Shown: positions 7,908-16,161, numbered from the stretch's first letter. The stretch: 32,917 nt of DNA from Actinoplanes utahensis (GCF_016862455.1 NZ_BOMZ01000123.1:1-32917); one strand, 5' to 3'. Translations and numbers: made by a program. The notes: a model not told the origin generated them from the letters alone.

Positions 7908-9392
7908 TCAGGGCTTGGCGGGTTCGGGTTTCTCCTCGGCCTCCCCGGCTTGTGCGATCTCTGGTTCCGTCTCGGGGTGCGGGTCGGCGGTGGGAAGGGA
8001 GGAACCGGATTGCGGGTCCGCGGAGGGAAGGGGAGCGTCGGGTTGCGGTGGGGTGGTGGGCTCGGGGGCGGATTCGGTGGGTACGGGGCGCGCGTACCCG
8101 TTGAAAAGCAGGTTGAGCAGGAACACGACGATGACCGTGGTGGTGATCGAGCTGCCGAAGATGATCTCCAGTTCGTCCGGCATCTGGCTGTAGAAGGCCG
8201 GCGCGACCACCGGGATCATCCCGATGCCGATCGACACCGCGACGATGAGCAGGTTGTTCGTGCCGTCGAACTGGACGCGGCGCAGGCTGCGGATGCCGAC
8301 CGCGGTGACCGTGGCGAACATGACCAGGGCGGCCGCGCCGATGACCGGGCCCGGGATCGCGGCGATGATCTCGCCGAGTTTCGGGATCAGCCCGAGCAGG
8401 ACGAGGATGACGCCGGCCGCGGTGACCACGAAGCGGCTGCGTACGCGGGTGACCTGGACCAGGCCGACGTTCTGGGCGAACGCGGTGTCGAGGAACGAGT
8501 TGAAGACGCCGGCCAGGATGCCGGAGAGGCCGTCGGCGGCGAGACCGCGGGCGATGTCGTTCTCGGACGGGCGGCGGCCGACCGACTCACCGACGGCGAG
8601 CATGTCCGCGGTCGACTCGACGTAGATGATCAGCATGACGGTGCACATCGCGATGATCGCGGCGGCCTCGAACTCGGGCGGGCCGAAGTAGAACGGGCGG
8701 GCCAGCCCGAACCAGCTCGCGTCGCCGACGCCGGAGAAGTCGACCAGGCCCATGAACGACGCCACGATCAGGCCGAAGATCAGCCCGATCAGCACCGACA
8801 GGGACGCGAGGAAACCGCGGGCGAACCGGTTGACCAGCACGATCAGCACGATGATCGCGGCGGCCAGGGCCAGCTTGTCGAGGGCGCCGTACCCCGGGGC
8901 CTCCTCGTCGTCGCCGGCGATCAGACCGGCACCCGCGTCGATCAGCGAGAGGCCGATCACCGTGATCACCGTGCCGGTGACCAGCGGCGGGAACAGGTGG
9001 ATGATCTTCGCGAAGGGTTTCGCGATGAGCAGGCCGAAGACGCCGGCGGCGAGGAAGGCGCCGTAGATCGCGGGCAGGCCGTACTTCGCGCCGATCAGGA
9101 TCATCGGGTTCAGGGCGGCGAAGGTGGCGCCGGCCACGACCGGGAGGCGTACGCCGAGGATCCTCCCGACGCCGAGGCTCTGGATGATCGTGATGACGCC
9201 GGCGACGAACAGGTCCGCGTTGACCAGGATCGCGATCGTGCCCGCGTCGAGTTTCAGCGCGCCGCCCACGATCAGGGGGACGGCGACGCAGCCGGCGTAC
9301 ATGACGAGGACGTGCTGGAGGCCCAGCACCGTGAGCCGGCCGACCGGAAGCATCTGGTCGACCGGGTGCTTGCTCCCGACCGCTTGTGACAT
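7908..9392 (-). CDS. NCS2-family nucleobase:cation symporter (uracil/xanthine permease type)
   Basis: A 494-aa transporter with about 14 hydrophobic segments. It carries the NCS2 signature Q-N-x-G-x4-T-R (QNVGLVQVTR), and VESTADMLAVGES matches the substrate-site region before it. The motif with Arg points towards the xanthine/urate side of the family rather than uracil, but this is weak. The C-terminal 60 residues are a Pro/Glu/Ser-rich cytoplasmic tail without homology to transporters. Start ATG at 9392 follows GGAAGG (spacing about 7); a GTG at 9407 is in frame. The upstream DNA holds a nested palindrome that overlaps the ribosome binding site and is a likely regulator site. No purine catabolic gene is adjacent. 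Confidence 0.93.
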   Translation of the reverse strand: MSQAVGSKHPVDQMLPVGRLTVLGLQHVLVMYAGCVAVPLIVGGALKLDAGTIAILVNADLFVAGVITIIQSLGVGRILGVRLPVVAGATFAALNPMILIGAKYGLPAIYGAFLAAGVFGLLIAKPFAKIIHLFPPLVTGTVITVIGLSLIDAGAGLIAGDDEEAPGYGALDKLALAAAIIVLIVLVNRFARGFLASLSVLIGLIFGLIVASFMGLVDFSGVGDASWFGLARPFYFGPPEFEAAAIIAMCTVMLIIYVESTADMLAVGESVGRRPSENDIARGLAADGLSGILAGVFNSFLDTAFAQNVGLVQVTRVRSRFVVTAAGVILVLLGLIPKLGEIIAAIPGPVIGAAALVMFATVTAVGIRSLRRVQFDGTNNLLIVAVSIGIGMIPVVAPAFYSQMPDELEIIFGSSITTTVIVVFLLNLLFNGYARPVPTESAPEPTTPPQPDAPLPSADPQSGSSLPTADPHPETEPEIAQAGEAEEKPEPAKP

Positions 9393-9395
9393 GAC

Positions 9396-9421
9396 GGAAC
9401 CTTCCACGTGGAAACGGTTCC
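9396..9421. promoter_or_regulatory. Nested palindrome upstream of the NCS2 permease
   Basis: The 12-base perfect palindrome TTCCACGTGGAA (9402-9413) is flanked by GGAACC (9396-9401) and GGTTCC (9416-9421), which are inverted repeats of each other. It covers the GGAAGG ribosome binding site of the permease at 9392. A repressor site or an RNA hairpin hiding the ribosome binding site would both fit. Confidence 0.6.
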
Positions 9422-9490
9422 GCGGATTCTCAGGACGCGATGTTTACGGCAGAGGTCCCCGTGTTGCATCCCGGTGAATTTCTTCTATGT

Positions 9491-9763
9491 CTATGCGCAG
9501 CCGGGTCCGGCGGCCACCCCGCCGACGATCCGGTACCGCGAGATGTCGCCCTGCACGTAGCTCTCGATCTGCCGGATCGAGGTGGGCGCCTCTCCGTTGT
9601 TCATCAGGTATCCGGTGATCGCCGTGTTCACGGTGTGGCAGGTCGCCTGGTCGGCCACTACCTGGACGCGGGACTTCAGCTCACCCGGATTTAACGCGGC
9701 GTAACCGACACCGCAAATACTCAGAGTGATGGCACTGGTCATGGCAAGCTCGATCAAACGCAC
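9491..9763 (-). CDS. Type IV pilin/pseudopilin-like protein lacking a prepilin leader (possibly broken)
   Basis: A 90-aa protein starting M-R-L-I-E-L, which aligns with mature type IV pilin N-termini (F-T-L-I-E-L) including Glu5, followed by a hydrophobic helix (AMTSAITLSICGVGYAAL) and a small pseudopilin-like domain (CHTVNTAITGYLMNNGEAP, then GDISRYRIVGG and a C-terminal Cys). The usual leader ending in Gly is missing: the frame starts with GTG at 9763 and has a TAA four codons upstream. In another frame, an ATG at 9780 follows TACCAT by 8 nt, and 17 nt separate it from the GTG, so one inserted base would join them. Either the gene is frameshifted at its 5' end, or the protein is a leaderless membrane peptide. 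No pilus-assembly gene is nearby. Confidence 0.6.
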   Translation of the reverse strand: MRLIELAMTSAITLSICGVGYAALNPGELKSRVQVVADQATCHTVNTAITGYLMNNGEAPTSIRQIESYVQGDISRYRIVGGVAAGPGCA

Positions 9764-9926
9764 TCGAGCAGGTTAGCCATGATCACGCATGGTAGGCATT
9801 GGCCCGTTCGGTTGAGATCAACAACTTTGCGTGATGGTGGACGGGGGCGAATGAATCGACGTGAGTCACCGCCGAGGTGGTACCTTGATTACTCGCTGCA
9901 ACGGTCTGATTGCGCTGGAGGATCCC

Positions 9927-10286
9927 ATGCGTCGTGCCGCTGTCGTTCTCGCCCTCGTTTTCGCCGGCCTCTGGATCGCCGCCCCGGCCCAGGCGTTCGC
10001 GCACACCGCCGTGCAGAGCCCGGCCCTGCACGCCGTGCTCGACGGACTGACCCTGCTGGTCGTCTCGGCCCCCGTCTGGACGGCCCTGCTCTGGGCCGGC
10101 GGCCGCCGCTGGCTGCTCGCCGCACTGATCGGGGTGGTCCAGATCCCGGTCGCGGTCATCGGTTTCGCACCGATCGCCGACCCGTTCCTGCACCTCGCCC
10201 TGTTCGTGATCGCCCTCGGCCTGACCGCCGTCTCGCTGCGCGCCGTCCGCGCCCAGGCCCGCGCCGCCGCCACCGTGACCCGTTAA
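9927..10286 (+). CDS. Small membrane protein with signal peptide
   Basis: A 119-aa protein of unknown function. It has an N-terminal signal-like segment (RRAAVVLALVFAGLWIAAPAQAFA) with a plausible AQA/FA cleavage site, then three hydrophobic segments (about 35-55, 60-80, 82-102) and a short basic tail. The ATG at 9927 follows GGAGG at 9918-9922 with good spacing, so the longer in-frame start at 9861 is rejected. Small four-helix proteins of this kind are common in actinomycetes without known role. It is followed by a hairpin at 10297-10329. Confidence 0.75.
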   Translation: MRRAAVVLALVFAGLWIAAPAQAFAHTAVQSPALHAVLDGLTLLVVSAPVWTALLWAGGRRWLLAALIGVVQIPVAVIGFAPIADPFLHLALFVIALGLTAVSLRAVRAQARAAATVTR

Positions 10287-10296
10287 AACCGTCGAG

Positions 10297-10329
10297 GCAG
10301 GGCCGGGTCTCTCAGCGGCCCGGTCCTGC
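10297..10329 (+). terminator. Hairpin after the small membrane protein gene
   Basis: GCAGG-g-CCGGG pairs with CCCGG-t-CCTGC across an 11-base loop, 10 bp after the stop codon. There is no long T run, as is usual for actinomycete terminators. Confidence 0.5.
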
Positions 10330-10381
10330 GATGTGATGACGGCGTAACCTCACCGTCAGTGAGCCTGCCCACAATGAACAC

Positions 10382-11452
10382 GTGGTGCACGAGACGATGA
10401 TGCCGGTCAACGGCATCCAGGTGTGCGTGGAGACGTTCGGCGAGGCCACTGAGGCCCCGCTGCTGCTGCTTGCCGGTGACGCAAGCCCGATGGACCGGTG
10501 GGACGACGAGTTCTGCCGCCGGCTCGCCGCCGGCAACCGGTTCGTGATCCGATACGACCACCGGGACACCGGACGGTCGACCTCCTATCCGGCGGGCGCG
10601 CACGCGTACTCCGGCGCCGACCTGATGGACGACGCCGTGGGTGTGCTCGACGCGCTGCGGGTGCCGGCCGCGCACCTGGTCGGGTTCGCGCTCGGCGGGG
10701 CGCTGGCCCAGCGTATCGCCGTGCACCACCCGTCCCGGGTGCTGAGCCTGACCCTCATCGCGACCAGCGCCGACACGCAGGGCGCGGACCCCGCCCCGGT
10801 TCCGGTGGGCGGTCCGGTTCCGGTCGTCGCGGGCGCGGTCACGGGCGGCGTCCGTACGGTCGAGGCCGCCGCCCTCCCCGACCCGGCCGATCCCGACACA
10901 CTCCTCCCCGACGCGTTGCTGCCCGGCACACCGTCGCCCGGCCCGCTGCTGCCCGGCCCGCTGCTGCCCGGCCCGCTGCTGCCCGGCCCGCTGCTGCCGG
11001 GCGCCTCGCTGCCCGGCGTGGCTCTTCCCGTCCTGGACGGCGGGCCCGATCCGGCGCCCGCCGGCACCGACTGGTCGGACCGGCGCGCCGCCGTCGCCGG
11101 GATCGTCGCCGAGCTGCGGGATCAGGGCGGGCCGTTCACGCCGGACGAACCGCAGCTGCGCCGGCTCGCCGAACGCATCTTCGACCGGTCCGCCGATCTG
11201 GCCGCCACCCGCCTCAACCATCGGCTCGCCGGTTACGGCCCGCCGGTACGCGACCTGCTCGGCGCCATCGAGACCCCGACCGTGGTCCTGCACGGCACCC
11301 TGGACCGCCGGTTCCCCGCCGAACATCCCCGGGAACTGGCCCGCCGCATCCCCGGCGCCCGCCTGGTCTGGCTCGACGGCATCGGCCACGAACTCCCACC
11401 CCGCGCCGTCTGGAACCAGGTCCTCACCGAGATCCTCGACCTCGCCGCCTGA
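10382..11452 (+). CDS. Alpha/beta-hydrolase fold protein with nucleophile Ser replaced by Ala and an LLPGP repeat
   Basis: A 356-aa protein of the alpha/beta-hydrolase superfamily, resembling aclacinomycin-methylesterase-type members. The fold is recognisable: LLLLAGDASPMDRWDDEF, YDHRDTGRSTSY, and the C-terminal HGTLDRRF (acid) and GIGHELPP (His). The nucleophile elbow at 101-106 reads G-F-A-L-G-G, with Ala103 in place of Ser, so ordinary ester hydrolysis is not expected. The cap region contains a Pro/Leu-rich array (four LLPG(P/A) units, 15 bp each, plus relatives on both sides), not seen in the family. Start: GTG at 10382, with CACAAT 7 nt upstream, suggests a leaderless mRNA; GTG at 10385 and ATG at 10397 are alternatives. 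The function may be non-hydrolytic. Confidence 0.85.
   Translation: MVHETMMPVNGIQVCVETFGEATEAPLLLLAGDASPMDRWDDEFCRRLAAGNRFVIRYDHRDTGRSTSYPAGAHAYSGADLMDDAVGVLDALRVPAAHLVGFALGGALAQRIAVHHPSRVLSLTLIATSADTQGADPAPVPVGGPVPVVAGAVTGGVRTVEAAALPDPADPDTLLPDALLPGTPSPGPLLPGPLLPGPLLPGPLLPGASLPGVALPVLDGGPDPAPAGTDWSDRRAAVAGIVAELRDQGGPFTPDEPQLRRLAERIFDRSADLAATRLNHRLAGYGPPVRDLLGAIETPTVVLHGTLDRRFPAEHPRELARRIPGARLVWLDGIGHELPPRAVWNQVLTEILDLAA
10931..11020. repeat. 15-bp coding tandem array (LLPGP) in the hydrolase-like gene
   Basis: Units CTGCTGCCCGGCCCG begin at 10946, 10961 and 10976 and are identical; the fourth at 10991 is diverged, and partial relatives lie on both sides. The frame is kept. Confidence 0.85.
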
Positions 11453-11486
11453 GCGCTGCTTGTGGTGGTGTGCCAGCATCGCGCGC

Positions 11487-12419
11487 GTGCGGATCCTCAC
11501 GTTCGGTGGTACGGACCGGATCGGGCGGCTCGTGCTCGTTCCCGGTGCGGTGCTCGTCGCGGTCCTGCTCGTGTGTCACCCGATCCTCCCGGGTGGCAGC
11601 CTGCTTCCGGCCGTGCTGCCGTGGCTCGGTCTCGCCGTGCCCGTCCTGCTGGCGCTGGCCGCCTGGCGCCGCTCCCGGCCGGCCCTGCTCGCCGCCGTGC
11701 TGCCGTCGATCGCCTGGCTCGCGATCTTCGGCGGTCACCTGATCCCGGACGCCGGCGCCGCCGAGCCCGACCTGCTGGCCGTGCAGCACAACGTCAGCGA
11801 CGAGAACCGTGACCCGGCCGGCACCGTCCGGGCGCTGGTCGCGACCGGTGCGGATCTGATCGGCCTCGAGGAGGTCACCCCGGAGGCGCTGCCGGCTTAC
11901 GCCGAGGCGTTCCCCGCCGAGTACCGGTACTTCACCTTCCAGGGGACCGTCGCGCTCTGGTCCCGGCATCCGCTCGCGGAGGCCGCCGCGCTGGACATCC
12001 GGCCGCCGGACCTCGGCGCCGACTGGAACCGCGGGCTGCGGGCGGTCGCGCGGACCCCGCGCGGGGACGTCGCGGTCTACGTCGTGCACCTTCCCTCCAT
12101 GCGGCTCGGCGTGGGCGGCCTCGACTCGGCCCGCCGGAACGCGAGCGCCACCCGGCTCGGCGCGGCGCTGGCGGCCGAGGAACAGGAGCGCATCGTGCTG
12201 CTCGGCGATCTGAACGCCACCGTGGACGACCGCGGCCTCGAACCGGTCACCGCCCACGTGCGCACCGATGACACGGCGTTCGCCTTCAGCTTCCCGGCGA
12301 GCTTCCCCGCGGTCCGTATCGATCATGTGATGGCCCGGTCCCTCACGGTCGACTCGGTGCGCACGCTGCCGGAGACCGGCAGCGACCACCTCCCCGTCGT
12401 CGCGCGTCTGCGGTTCTGA
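11487..12419 (+). CDS. Endonuclease/exonuclease/phosphatase (EEP) family membrane protein
   Basis: A 310-aa protein. The first about 90 residues are three or four hydrophobic segments; the rest is an EEP catalytic domain, likely outside the membrane. Catalytic motifs are present in order: QHNVS (Asn), LEEV (Glu, metal), VVHLPS (His), GDLNA (Asp-Asn pair), DHVM and the C-terminal GSDHLP (Asp-His). The set is complete, so a phosphodiesterase or nuclease activity is expected. Start: GTG at 11487, seven bases after CAGCAT, likely leaderless; the longer frame from 11460 adds residues without family character. The gene follows the hydrolase-like gene by 34 bp. Membrane-anchored EEP proteins are common in actinomycetes, with few known substrates. 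Confidence 0.88.
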   Translation: MRILTFGGTDRIGRLVLVPGAVLVAVLLVCHPILPGGSLLPAVLPWLGLAVPVLLALAAWRRSRPALLAAVLPSIAWLAIFGGHLIPDAGAAEPDLLAVQHNVSDENRDPAGTVRALVATGADLIGLEEVTPEALPAYAEAFPAEYRYFTFQGTVALWSRHPLAEAAALDIRPPDLGADWNRGLRAVARTPRGDVAVYVVHLPSMRLGVGGLDSARRNASATRLGAALAAEEQERIVLLGDLNATVDDRGLEPVTAHVRTDDTAFAFSFPASFPAVRIDHVMARSLTVDSVRTLPETGSDHLPVVARLRF

Positions 12420-12451
12420 CGCGACCACCGGCGGCGCAGGCCCGGCTGGCT

Positions 12452-12489
12452 GTCAGTGCTGTCTCACCGCCGGGGAGACAGCCCTGACG
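12452..12489. terminator. Bidirectional hairpin between convergent genes
   Basis: GCTGTCTC (12458-12465) pairs with GAGACAGC (12475-12482), and TCAG/CTGA extend the stem beyond a one-base mismatch. It lies between the EEP gene and the minus-strand HAAS gene. Confidence 0.65.
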
Positions 12490-12510
12490 ACCAGCCGGAA
12501 CGCCCCTGGA

Positions 12511-13083
12511 TCAGCCGGTTTCGCGGAGGGTCAGGCCGGCCGCGACCGAGCCGGCGCACGAGGCCAGATAGAGCAGGATCAGGCCGAGCCCGGTGAAGAC
12601 GCCGCCGCCGGCGAACAGCAGGATGAACAGGAAGGTCCCGGCGACCGGGCCGGTGACCAGCAGGCAGGCCGCGGCCTTCTGCGCCGGGCTCCACCGTGGC
12701 GAGCCGGCCGCGATCAGCAGCGCGGCGCCCGGCGCGACGAACGGCAGCACGAACGCCCCACCCGCCAGCAGCGCGACCGCTGCCCGGTCGGCACCGCGCG
12801 GCCCGGCAGGCGGAGCGGACGTGGGTGACGACGGCACCGGCAGGCGCAGGTGGGTGGGAGTGCCACTGCGGCGTACGGCCGCGACCAGCTGCTCCGGCGG
12901 GCCCAGCCGGGTGAGCGCGCGGGACGGGTCGCCGGCCAGATCGTGCCGCATCGCGATGTAGCCGGACACGGTGGTCATCAGATCGTCCCGCGTCGCCGGG
13001 GGCAGGTCGTCGCTCGCCGCCCAGAGCGCGGCCAGGTAGTCGAGAACGAGAGTGTCGTCGTGGGCCAGGGGTGCCGTGGACAT
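12511..13083 (-). CDS. HAAS-domain membrane protein
   Basis: A 190-aa protein. The N-terminal about 65 residues (LVLDYLAALWAASDDLP, then RLGPPEQLVAAVRR) match the HAAS signalling domain, which usually ends in an LGxPxxLA-type motif and accompanies PadR regulators. A linker rich in Pro/Ser/Thr leads to three or four hydrophobic segments in the C-terminal half. Start ATG at 13083 with AAGGA upstream at normal spacing; the frame continues far upstream antisense to btuF-like DNA, but that part is a shadow. No padR gene lies next to it in this window, so its partner would have to be encoded elsewhere. Confidence 0.75.
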   Translation of the reverse strand: MSTAPLAHDDTLVLDYLAALWAASDDLPPATRDDLMTTVSGYIAMRHDLAGDPSRALTRLGPPEQLVAAVRRSGTPTHLRLPVPSSPTSAPPAGPRGADRAAVALLAGGAFVLPFVAPGAALLIAAGSPRWSPAQKAAACLLVTGPVAGTFLFILLFAGGGVFTGLGLILLYLASCAGSVAAGLTLRETG

Positions 13084-13257
13084 CGAGTTCCTTCCGCCGG
13101 AGTGGACGGCCAGAGGACGGACGGGTGCGGGGGAGGGGCGCGCCCGTTCCGGTGCCTGACAGCATTCCGCGCCGGACAGCCCGCGCACATCGGTCCACGG
13201 TGGTAAGAAACGGGGGACGGCATCAGACTTTGGTCGTAGTCCGGGAGGATGGTGGAC

Positions 13258-14142
13258 ATGCGCCTGGTATCGCTGCTGCCGTCCGCGACCGAGATCGTCT
13301 ACGCCCTGGGCCTGGGCGACGACCTGGTCGGCGTCACGTTCGAGTGCGACGAGCCGGCGACGGCGCGGACCAGCAAGACCGTCGTGGTGGGCGGGCGTGA
13401 CACCCGCGGCATGACCCCGGCGGAGATCGACGGCTATGTGCGCACCCAGATGGCGGCCGGCGGCGACCTCTACACCCTGCACGCGGACGCGCTCGCCGGG
13501 CTGGAGCCGGATCTCATCCTCACCCAGGACCTGTGCCGGGTGTGCGCGCTGCCGTCGGGGCATGTGGACGAGGCGCTGACCCATCTGGGCTGCCGGGCCG
13601 AGGTGCTGTCGCTGGACCCGTACACCCTGGAGGACGTGCTCACCACCTTCGCCGAGGTCGCGGGCGCGGTGGGCGTACCGCACCGGGGTCTTGATCTGGT
13701 GGCCGGTCTGCGGGAGCGGCTCGCCCGGGTGGCCGCGGCGGTCGCGGGGCGGGCGCGGCCGAGGGTGGCCGTGGTGGAGTGGGTGGATCCGCCGTTCACG
13801 GCCGGGCACTGGGTTCCGGACCTGGTGACCGCGGCCGGCGGCGAACCGGTCGCGGCCCGCCCCGGGAAGCGTTCGGTGCAGGTGTCGTGGGCCGAACTGG
13901 CCGCGCCGCAGCCGGAGATCGTGCTGGTCACCCCGTGCGGCTACCACCTGGACGGCGCGATCCGGCAGGCGAAGGCGGTGGCCGGGCGCTTCCCCGGCGC
14001 GGCGGTGTGGGCGATCGACGGCGACGGCCTGGTGGTACGCCCGGGGCCGCGCCTGATCGACGGGGTGGAGGCGATCGCGGCGATCCTGCACCCGGACGCC
14101 GTACCCGCCGCACCCCCGGACTCCGTGCACCGAGTGGCCTGA
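13258..14142 (+). CDS. BtuF-like cobalamin/metal-chelate binding protein without signal peptide
   Basis: A 294-aa protein of the type III periplasmic-binding-protein family (BtuF/FhuD fold). It starts MRLVSLLPSATEIVYALGLG, the strand-helix typical of these proteins, with the later DLILTQ and VEWVDPPF segments, and has Cys residues in CRVCALPSGH. There is no signal peptide or lipobox, so it should stay in the cytosol, as in the actinobacterial subgroup called cobalamin-binding protein. Start ATG at 13258 after GGGAGG (13243-13248); the in-frame ATG at 13249 is too close to this site. No BtuC/BtuD transporter gene is adjacent, which argues against an import role. Confidence 0.88.
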   Translation: MRLVSLLPSATEIVYALGLGDDLVGVTFECDEPATARTSKTVVVGGRDTRGMTPAEIDGYVRTQMAAGGDLYTLHADALAGLEPDLILTQDLCRVCALPSGHVDEALTHLGCRAEVLSLDPYTLEDVLTTFAEVAGAVGVPHRGLDLVAGLRERLARVAAAVAGRARPRVAVVEWVDPPFTAGHWVPDLVTAAGGEPVAARPGKRSVQVSWAELAAPQPEIVLVTPCGYHLDGAIRQAKAVAGRFPGAAVWAIDGDGLVVRPGPRLIDGVEAIAAILHPDAVPAAPPDSVHRVA

Positions 14143-14285
14143 CCAGCGATTTCCGGCAGCGGCCGGAGAAGTGCCGGACCGTCGTCGGCGAGCCGGGCCG
14201 CAGCGGCCGGGTACGGGTCCGGGTGACAGGGCGGCGGGGCGGGCGATTTACGATCGGTGGGTAACACCGGACATGACGGGAACGG

Positions 14286-16121
14286 GTGACGATGGAGACG
14301 TTGGAGTTCCAGGCCGAGGCGCGCCAGCTGCTGCAGCTGATGGTCCATTCGATCTACTCGAACAAGGACATCTTCCTGCGCGAGCTGATCTCGAACGCGT
14401 CGGACGCGCTGGACAAGCTGCGCCTGGCCAAACTGCAGGACGGCCTCGAGGCGGACACCTCCGACCTGCACATCGAGATCGAGGCGGACACCGAGGCGCG
14501 CACACTGACCGTCCGGGACAACGGCATCGGCATGACCCGCGACGAGGTCGTGGAGCTGATCGGCACGATCGCCAAGTCCGGCACGGCGGAGCTGCTGACC
14601 AAGTTGAAGGAGGCGAAGGAGAGCCCCGAGCTGATCGGTCAGTTCGGTGTCGGCTTCTATTCGACGTTCATGGTCGCCGACAAGGTCACGCTGGTGACCC
14701 GCAAGGCCGGCACCGAGGGGCACGGCACCCGCTGGGAGTCCGAGGGCGCCGGCACCTACACCATCGACGACGCGCCGGACGTTCCGATCGGCACCACGAT
14801 CACGCTGCACCTGCGTCCCAAGGACGAGGACGACGCGCTCTACGACTACACCGACGAGTGGAAGATCAAGGAGATCGTCAAGCGGTACTCCGACTTCATC
14901 TCGTTCCCGATCCGCAAGGGCGACGAGGTCCTCAACTCCCAGAAGGCCCTGTGGGCGCGTCCGCGCAGCGAGGTCACCGACGAGGAGTACCACCAGTTCT
15001 ACCGGCACATCAGCCACGACTGGACCGACCCGCTCGAGATCATCAACATGAAGGCGGAGGGCACCTTCGAGTACGAGGCGCTGCTCTTCATCCCGTCCCG
15101 GGCGCCGCACGACCTGTTCCAGCGGGACGCCCGCCGCGGGCTGCAGCTCTTCGTCAAGCGCGTCTTCATCATGGACGACAGCAAGGAGCTGATCCCCGAC
15201 TACCTGCGCTTCGTCAAGGGCGTGGTGGACGCCGCCGACCTGTCGCTCAACATCTCCCGCGAGATCCTGCAGCAGGACCGGCACATCCAGATGATCCGGC
15301 GCCGGCTGGTCAAGAAGGTCCTCTCCACGATCAAGGACCTGATGAGCAGCAACCCGGAGAAGTACGCGACGTTCTGGCGCGAGTTCGGCCGGGCCGTCAA
15401 GGAGGGCCTGCTCTCCGAGCCCGACAACCACAAGCCGATCCTGGAGATCGCGTCCTTCGCCACCACCCACGGCAGCGAGCCCACCACTCTCGCCGCCTAC
15501 GTGGAGCGGATGAAGGAGGGCCAGGAGGAGATCTACTTCCTGACCGGTGAGAGCCGCTCCCAGGTGGAGAACTCGCCGCACATGGAGGCCTTCCAGGCCG
15601 AGGGCTACGAGGTGCTCATCCTCACCGACCCGGTCGACGAGATCTGGGTCGACGCGGTGCCCGAGTGGGACGGCAAGAAGCTGCGCTCCATCGCCCGTGG
15701 CGCCGTCGACCTGAAGAAGGACGAGGAGGAGAAGGAGCCGGAGGGTGACTTCGGCCCGCTGCTCGGCTTCCTCAAGGAGAAACTGGACGAGCGGGTCAAG
15801 GAGGTCCGGCTGTCGCACCGGCTGACCACCTCGGCGGCCTGCCTGGTCAGCGACGCCGACGACATCACCCCGGCGCTGGAGAAGATGTACCGGGCGATGG
15901 GCCAGGAAGGCCCGCGGGTCAAGCGGATCCTCGAGCTGAACCCGAACCACCCGCTGGTCACCGGGCTGCGGGCGGCCCACGAGCGGGGCGCGGAGGACGC
16001 GGCGCTGCCGGACACCGCCGAGCTGCTGTACGGGACGGCGCTGCTGGCCGAGGGTGGCGACCTGGACGACCCGGCCCGCTTCGCGAAGCTCCTCGCGGAC
16101 CGTCTCGCCCAGACGGTGTGA
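14286..16121 (+). CDS. htpG: HtpG, Hsp90-family molecular chaperone
   Basis: A 611-aa bacterial Hsp90. The N-terminal GHKL ATPase domain is complete: catalytic Glu33 and Asn37 in RELISNASDALDKLR, D78-N-G-I-G-M, GTIAKSGT and GQFGVGFYS as the lid/glycine region. The middle domain with catalytic Arg (SREILQQ) and the C-terminal dimerisation domain are full length, and total length is typical. Start GTG at 14286 or ATG at 14292 (METLEFQAEA), both possible. It is monocistronic and ends at a strong hairpin. In actinomycetes it assists folding under heat or oxidative stress; no heat-shock operator is clear in the 140 bp upstream. Confidence 0.97.
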   Translation: MTMETLEFQAEARQLLQLMVHSIYSNKDIFLRELISNASDALDKLRLAKLQDGLEADTSDLHIEIEADTEARTLTVRDNGIGMTRDEVVELIGTIAKSGTAELLTKLKEAKESPELIGQFGVGFYSTFMVADKVTLVTRKAGTEGHGTRWESEGAGTYTIDDAPDVPIGTTITLHLRPKDEDDALYDYTDEWKIKEIVKRYSDFISFPIRKGDEVLNSQKALWARPRSEVTDEEYHQFYRHISHDWTDPLEIINMKAEGTFEYEALLFIPSRAPHDLFQRDARRGLQLFVKRVFIMDDSKELIPDYLRFVKGVVDAADLSLNISREILQQDRHIQMIRRRLVKKVLSTIKDLMSSNPEKYATFWREFGRAVKEGLLSEPDNHKPILEIASFATTHGSEPTTLAAYVERMKEGQEEIYFLTGESRSQVENSPHMEAFQAEGYEVLILTDPVDEIWVDAVPEWDGKKLRSIARGAVDLKKDEEEKEPEGDFGPLLGFLKEKLDERVKEVRLSHRLTTSAACLVSDADDITPALEKMYRAMGQEGPRVKRILELNPNHPLVTGLRAAHERGAEDAALPDTAELLYGTALLAEGGDLDDPARFAKLLADRLAQTV

Positions 16122-16127
16122 TCGATG

Positions 16128-16158
16128 CCCGGCCCGCCGGTTCGACCGGCGGGCCGGG
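16128..16158. terminator. Perfect 14-bp bidirectional hairpin between htpG and the PfkB kinase
   Basis: CCCGGCCCGCCGGT (16128-16141) pairs perfectly with ACCGGCGGGCCGGG (16145-16158) over a TCG loop, lying 7 bp after the htpG stop and just before the convergent kinase stop. Confidence 0.85.
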
Positions 16159-16161
16159 TTC

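Noticed and set aside
7950..9389. 479-codon open frame on the plus strand
   Set aside because: It is antisense to the NCS2 permease and encodes a low-complexity Asp/Arg/Gly/His sequence.
9411..9490. Riboswitch upstream of the nucleobase permease
   Set aside because: A purine riboswitch was considered, but the leader is short and the only structure seen is the symmetrical palindrome; no aptamer-like junction is visible.
12511..14130. 539-codon version of the HAAS protein
   Set aside because: The upstream part is antisense to the BtuF-like gene; the ATG at 13083 has a ribosome binding site and begins the domain.
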